Source: Chloroflexota bacterium
GTDB lineage: Bacteria; Chloroflexota; Dehalococcoidia; Lucifugimonadales; Lucifugimonadaceae
Reading direction: 5' to 3'
Assembly (NCBI GenBank): GCA_002730555.1
Contig: PCAM01000007.1
Coordinates: 1 to 64,000, forward strand
Length of the DNA stretch: 64,000 nt
Below are positions 60,380 through 64,000 of this stretch, piece after piece (the first letter of the stretch is position 1; each line of letters starts with the position of its first letter). The translations under genes were made by a program, and so were the position numbers. A model generated the notes under the pieces. That model saw nothing but the letters and a program-made list of their open reading frames with translations, was not told where the DNA came from and searched no databases.

Positions 60380-62899
60380 ATGGTATTTAAAGAATCAGAT
60401 TTCACCGAACAGGCCCGAGAGGCGATCGCTTCGTCGCAGAACCTGTTGCGTGAATATCGACACTCGCAGTGGGATGTAGAACACGTCCTCCTGGCGCTGT
60501 TGCAGCTCACCCAGGGCGTGCCGTCGCGCATCCTGTCACAGGCGCACGTCGACCCCGATCTGCTCGCCGACCGTGTGGAAACGGCGCTACGCCAGAGCCC
60601 GCGGCTGGGCGTGGTGGCGCAGACGATATACGCCACCCCGCGGCTCCAGCAGGTGCTGGACAACGCGCGGGCGGAGGCCGAGCGGCTGCGCGACAAGTTC
60701 ATAAGCGCCGAGCATCTGCTTCTGGCCGTGGCGGACGAGTCGTCTGGCGACAGCGCCCGCATCTTTGAAGAGGTCAATCTGACCAAAGAGAAGATCTATC
60801 AGGCGCTGCTGGAGATCCGCGGCCGTAACCGCGTCACATCGGAAAACGCCGAGCAGCGCTACCAGGCGTTGGATCAGTACGGCACTGATCTAACGCAACT
60901 GGCGCGCGACGGGCGCCTCGACCCGGTCGTCGGACGGGAGTTGGAGATCCGACGGGTGATGCAAACCCTTACCCGGAGGACCAAGAACAACCCCGTCTTA
61001 ATCGGCGACGCCGGCGTCGGCAAGACGGCCATCGCAGAGGGGCTGGCGAACTTGATAGTGAGCGGGAACGTTCCCGAATCGCTCAAGAACCGCAAACTGA
61101 TCGCATTGGACATGGGCACGCTGATCGCCGGTTCAAAATTCAGGGGTGAGTTTGAAGAGCGGCTCAAGGCCGTAATGGACGAGGTCAGGCAGTCCGAGGG
61201 CGAGGCGATCCTCTTTATCGACGAGATTCACATGGTGGTAGGGGCCGGCGGCGCCGACGGCGCCATAGACGCCTCCAACCTGATGAAGCCCGCGCTCGCG
61301 CGCGGGGAACTGCAGACCGTGGGTGCGACCACGCCGGACGAGTACCGGAAGTACATCGAATCCGACAAAGCACTGGAACGCCGGTTCTCGCCGGTGCTCG
61401 TTGAGGAACCTGAGACGGACATTGCCATCGAGATGCTGAAGTCACTCCGGCCCCGGTACGAAGAGCACCACCACGTGCGAATCACTGACGAGGCCCTGAT
61501 CTCATCAGTTCAACTGGCGCGTCGGTACGTGTCGGATCGATTCCTGCCCGACAAGGCCGTGGACCTCATCGACGAGGCCTCCGCCAAGTTGCGTATCGAG
61601 TCGGACTGGATGCCGGACGACCTGCGTGACGAAGAAGACGCGGTGTGGAACCTCCGTGAGGAGGAGATAGCGGCTTCTGAACGTCGTGACTACCAGATCG
61701 CGGACACCAAAAAGGCCGAGCGTTACATGCTTCAGACCGACTATGAAAAACGGGTGAGAGAGTGGGAGAAAGACCACCCCCACGACATGGTGGTGACATC
61801 CGAATTGATCGCAGCGCTGATTGCTGAGCGCACGGGGATCCATGTGGAACGGCTTGTCGAGGGCGAAGCGGATCGGCTCCTGCACATGGAAGAGCGGATA
61901 CACGAGCGTGTGATCGGCCAGGAGGCTGCAATAGCGGCGCTGGCGGACGCCATACGCCGTGCACGCTCAGGCCTCGCCGATCCGAAACGACCCATCGGCA
62001 GCTTCATATTCCTCGGGCCGACGGGCGTGGGGAAGACGGAGCTGGCGCGGGTGCTTGCGAAGTTCATGTTTGACGACGAGGACAACATGGTCCGGATAGA
62101 CATGTCCGAATACCAGGAGAAGCACACCGTCTCTCGTCTGATCGGCGCACCCCCCGGGTACATCGGCTATGGCGAGGGCGGTCAGCTCACGGAGGCGGTC
62201 CGTCGCAGGCCGTTCCGGGTCGTACTTTTCGACGAGATCGAGAAAGCGCACCCGGATGTGTTCAACTCCCTGCTCCAAGTTCTGGAGGATGGTCGGCTCA
62301 CAGACGGCAACGGCCGGACGGTGGACTTCCGGAACACGGTCATAATCATGACGAGCAACCTTGGTACCGGAGTGGTGTCGCGCGACGCCATCGGCTTCGC
62401 GACGAGGCCCGACAGCGTTCCGGAACAGGAACGTTTGAGGACTGATATCGAGGAGGCACTGAAGCGCGCGTTCCGTCCCGAGTTCCTCAACAGGATCGAC
62501 GACATCATCGTCTTCGACCCCCTGACGGAAGAGCAGCTCGGCGAGGTGGTGCGTTTGATTGCCCGGGACGTTAACGATCGGCTGGGCGAGATGGGCGTCA
62601 CGATGGAGCTGGACGATAGCGCCCTGGGCTGGCTGGCTCGGGAAGGCGCGGACCCGGAGTACGGGGCGCGCCCGTTGCGCCGTGCGATCCAGCGTTTCGT
62701 CGAAAACCCGATGTCCAAGAGGATCCTTAGCGGCGAGTTTTCCGAGGGCGATCACGTGAAGGTGAGCCTTGGCGAGGACGGTCTGAAGTTCGCGACGGTC
62801 GAGCGGCCGGTTTCGGATGATGACGAGATATCGGAGGTTTCCGAGGCAACGAATCAGGATTCTGCAAGTGAGCCTGAAGCCGCCGTCGCCGGGGATTAA
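60380..62899 (+). CDS. ClpB/ClpC-family AAA+ chaperone
   Basis: An 839-residue two-AAA+ unfoldase. Order: N-domain (about 1-145), AAA-1 with GDAGVGKT and the pore loop in [15 protein letters not shown], middle domain of about 80 residues, AAA-2 with [31 protein letters not shown], pore loop GYIGYGEGG, and C-terminal domain. The middle domain is short as in ClpC (ClpB has about 120 residues of coiled coil), and AAA-2 has an IGF tripeptide ([12 protein letters not shown]) where ClpA/ClpC bind ClpP. So it may be a ClpC-type protease partner rather than a pure disaggregase. ATG 60380 chosen; the 20-residue upstream extension is not conserved-looking. Confidence 0.87.
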   Translation: MVFKESDFTEQAREAIASSQNLLREYRHSQWDVEHVLLALLQLTQGVPSRILSQAHVDPDLLADRVETALRQSPRLGVVAQTIYATPRLQQVLDNARAEAERLRDKFISAEHLLLAVADESSGDSARIFEEVNLTKEKIYQALLEIRGRNRVTSENAEQRYQALDQYGTDLTQLARDGRLDPVVGRELEIRRVMQTLTRRTKNNPVLIGDAGVGKTAIAEGLANLIVSGNVPESLKNRKLIALDMGTLIAGSKFRGEFEERLKAVMDEVRQSEGEAILFIDEIHMVVGAGGADGAIDASNLMKPALARGELQTVGATTPDEYRKYIESDKALERRFSPVLVEEPETDIAIEMLKSLRPRYEEHHHVRITDEALISSVQLARRYVSDRFLPDKAVDLIDEASAKLRIESDWMPDDLRDEEDAVWNLREEEIAASERRDYQIADTKKAERYMLQTDYEKRVREWEKDHPHDMVVTSELIAALIAERTGIHVERLVEGEADRLLHMEERIHERVIGQEAAIAALADAIRRARSGLADPKRPIGSFIFLGPTGVGKTELARVLAKFMFDDEDNMVRIDMSEYQEKHTVSRLIGAPPGYIGYGEGGQLTEAVRRRPFRVVLFDEIEKAHPDVFNSLLQVLEDGRLTDGNGRTVDFRNTVIIMTSNLGTGVVSRDAIGFATRPDSVPEQERLRTDIEEALKRAFRPEFLNRIDDIIVFDPLTEEQLGEVVRLIARDVNDRLGEMGVTMELDDSALGWLAREGADPEYGARPLRRAIQRFVENPMSKRILSGEFSEGDHVKVSLGEDGLKFATVERPVSDDDEISEVSEATNQDSASEPEAAVAGD

Positions 62900-62928
62900 C
62901 TACCCGGTATTGGATCAGGGTGATTTGA

Positions 62929-62964
62929 GAGGCTGGCGTTCTGCCGGGACGCCAGCCTCCTTTT
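62929..62964 (+). terminator. Rho-independent terminator after clp
   Basis: GAGGCTGGCGT at 62929-62939 pairs with ACGCCAGCCTC at 62949-62959 around a nine-base loop, followed by CTTTTG. It lies 29 bases after the clp stop and ends the dnaJ-hspR-clp operon. Confidence 0.85.
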
Positions 62965-62974
62965 GTTCTTGGCA

Positions 62975-63065
62975 AGGGTGGGAGGGGCCAGCGCCGCCCC
63001 TACGATGTGTGGGCGATCGACACTCGTATCGTCATTCCGAAGCCAGCTCGCGAGGAATCTCCCGG
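62975..63065. repeat. Dispersed repeats, families C and A
   Basis: GGGAGGGGCCAGCGCCGCCCCTACG at about 62979-63003 (family C; GGGGC/GCCCC hairpin) is followed by a family A end at about 63030-63065 (CGTCATTCCGAAGCCAGCTC then GCGAGGAATCTCCCGG). The 300-base gap before ispDF holds no other signal. Confidence 0.55.
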
Positions 63066-63197
63066 CTTGCATTCCGCCAGAGTTGTATTTGGTCATTTGA
63101 TCCGTTTTCGCGGCCATCATAGGGTCGACAACGCCTGTATCCTGCTGAGTACCGGTTGGTCCCTATCCCGGATATGCAAGAGTGAAATGGGTTGTCG

Positions 63198-64000
63198 ATG
63201 CCGCCTGAAGTGTGGGCAAAACAGAATCAGACCGATACAGGTGTCGTACTCCTCGCCGCTGGCGGGGGTGTGCGCATGGGCGGCGACAAGATGCTGTTGG
63301 AACTGGCTGGCAAACCTGTGATCAGCTACTCGCTCGAGCTATTTCAAAGACTGGACCGCGTGAGCGCTATCGTCGTCGTCGCTTCTGACGCCAACCGCGG
63401 AGCGATCAACGAACTGGTGTCGAGCTCCGGGTTTGATAAGGTGACGGCCGTGATCACCGGAGGGGCCCGTCGTCAGGACTCGACCGCCAACGGCGTTGAG
63501 CGGCTCACGGCTGGTGATGCAAGCCAGATGAACTGGGTGCTGGTGCACGATGGGGCGAGGCCGTTTGTGGACGAGGCCATGGTGCTGCGAGGGCTTGAAT
63601 CAGTGGAGAAAAGCGGCGCGGCGGTTCCTGCACTGCCCGTTTCGGACACGATCAGGAGCATCAATGCGGAGGGGGATGTGGCGGGGACGCTGGACCGCTC
63701 TAATCTGCGCGCCATCCAGACTCCGCAGGCCTTCCGTCTGGACATCTTGTTGCCGGCGCTTCGGACCGCCCAGGACGTCACCGATGACGCGGGCCTTGTA
63801 GAACTGGCGGGGGGACGGGTCGGGTTATTCGAAGGCCATCCAGACAATATCAAGCTGACCACTCCTGACGATATCGACCGTGCGGAGGCGATCATCGCCC
63901 GCCGCCGGGGTGGTGGCGCTGAAAACAGGTGGGGCGCCGGATTTGACGGCCACGGGTTTGCGGACGGCGGGCCGTTGCGTTTGGGGGGCGTGGATATCGA
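63198..64000 (+). CDS. ispDF: 2-C-methyl-D-erythritol 4-phosphate cytidylyltransferase / MECDP synthase fusion (IspD-IspF), cut by window end
   Basis: The N-terminal 230 residues are IspD of the non-mevalonate isoprenoid pathway: VVLLAAGGGVRMGGDKM (CTP-binding glycine loop), WVLVHDGARPFVDEAMV, NLRAIQTPQAFRLD and DDAGLVE, then DNIKLTTPDDIDRAEAI. After a short Gly-rich linker the frame goes on as GAGFDGHGFADGGPLRLGG, matching the opening of IspF (normally YDVHRFAEG-like). The Asp and His metal ligands are kept (D and H), but the usual V and R between and after them are Gly. The frame is open to the window end, so the IspF half continues beyond it. No neighbour on the left is co-directional closer than clp. 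Confidence 0.85.
   Translation, partial: MPPEVWAKQNQTDTGVVLLAAGGGVRMGGDKMLLELAGKPVISYSLELFQRLDRVSAIVVVASDANRGAINELVSSSGFDKVTAVITGGARRQDSTANGVERLTAGDASQMNWVLVHDGARPFVDEAMVLRGLESVEKSGAAVPALPVSDTIRSINAEGDVAGTLDRSNLRAIQTPQAFRLDILLPALRTAQDVTDDAGLVELAGGRVGLFEGHPDNIKLTTPDDIDRAEAIIARRRGGGAENRWGAGFDGHGFADGGPLRLGGVDI

Noticed and set aside
1-64000. CRISPR array, tRNA or rRNA genes, IS elements, prophage
   Set aside because: Looked for direct repeats with regular spacers, T-loop-like GGTTCRA signatures, transposase and phage structural genes; none recognised by eye.

Overview
The window looks like a piece of a GC-rich, free-living, respiring member of the Chloroflexota (Dehalococcoidia/SAR202-like). 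This is inferred from the mix of genes, not from a marker gene: an alternative complex III locus with a split ActB, monomeric isocitrate dehydrogenase, an HspR-type heat-shock circuit, a fused siroheme decarboxylase, a split Na+-decarboxylase without its usual alpha subunit, and Gram-positive-type LexA boxes (GAAC-N4-GTTC). No rRNA, tRNA, CRISPR array, IS element or prophage was recognised.

Layout. 0-10.3 kb (minus strand): alternative complex III, actA-actB1-actB2-NrfD-NrfD-actD-actE, running into ccmH and ccmF; a small divergent Tat-signal gene follows at 10.6 kb. 11.0-16.3 kb: a frameshifted small gene, E1 alpha/beta of a 2-oxoacid dehydrogenase, DUF2277 and DUF971 genes, a Gfo/Idh/MocA oxidoreductase. 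16.4-21.1 kb (minus): methylcitrate cycle prpB-prpC-HAD-prpD, with prpB apparently starting at ATC. 21.2-28.7 kb: GNAT pseudogene, NifU-like protein, nitroreductase, HpcH/HpaI aldolase, monomeric icd, rlmN, phoU. 28.8-30.1 kb (minus): a two-gene unit of unknown function behind a near-consensus promoter with two LexA boxes, divergent from cinA. 31.7-33.5 kb: zinc-type alcohol dehydrogenase and a degenerate SDR. 33.8-41.6 kb (minus): pxpA-pxpB-pxpC, oadG, biotin carrier, oadB, two DapA-like genes and a TauE/SafE permease. 41.8-48.1 kb: frameshifted radC, a TPP enzyme, an alpha/beta hydrolase and an SQR-like flavoprotein. 48.2-53.5 kb (minus): ahbAB-sirC-hemC-cobA/hemD-hemB tetrapyrrole operon. 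53.8-55.3 kb: a decayed aldolase/nucleoside-hydrolase operon. 55.3-57.9 kb: yjbQ, a nucleoside phosphorylase-family protein, a polyprenyl synthase. 58.2-62.9 kb: hsp20 divergent from dnaJ-hspR-clp, with a HAIR-like operator between. 63.2 kb to the end: the start of an ispD-ispF fusion.

How it fits together: the tetrapyrrole operon can supply siroheme and, through the siroheme-decarboxylase route, heme; CcmF/CcmH attach heme to the cytochromes ActA and ActE; complex III carries electrons from quinol. Propionyl-CoA is burned by the methylcitrate cycle and joins the TCA cycle near Icd. The strongest candidate for an undescribed system is the pxpABC-oadG-BCCP-oadB block: urea-carboxylase-type carboxyltransferase homologues sit beside a sodium-pumping decarboxylase that lacks its usual carboxyltransferase, and PxpC and the biotin carrier share the same beta-hairpin repeat. 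The second is the LexA-controlled two-gene unit. Six broken genes and four families of short dispersed intergenic repeats are also present; the breaks include nonsense codons as well as homopolymer frameshifts, so both true decay and sequence errors are possible.
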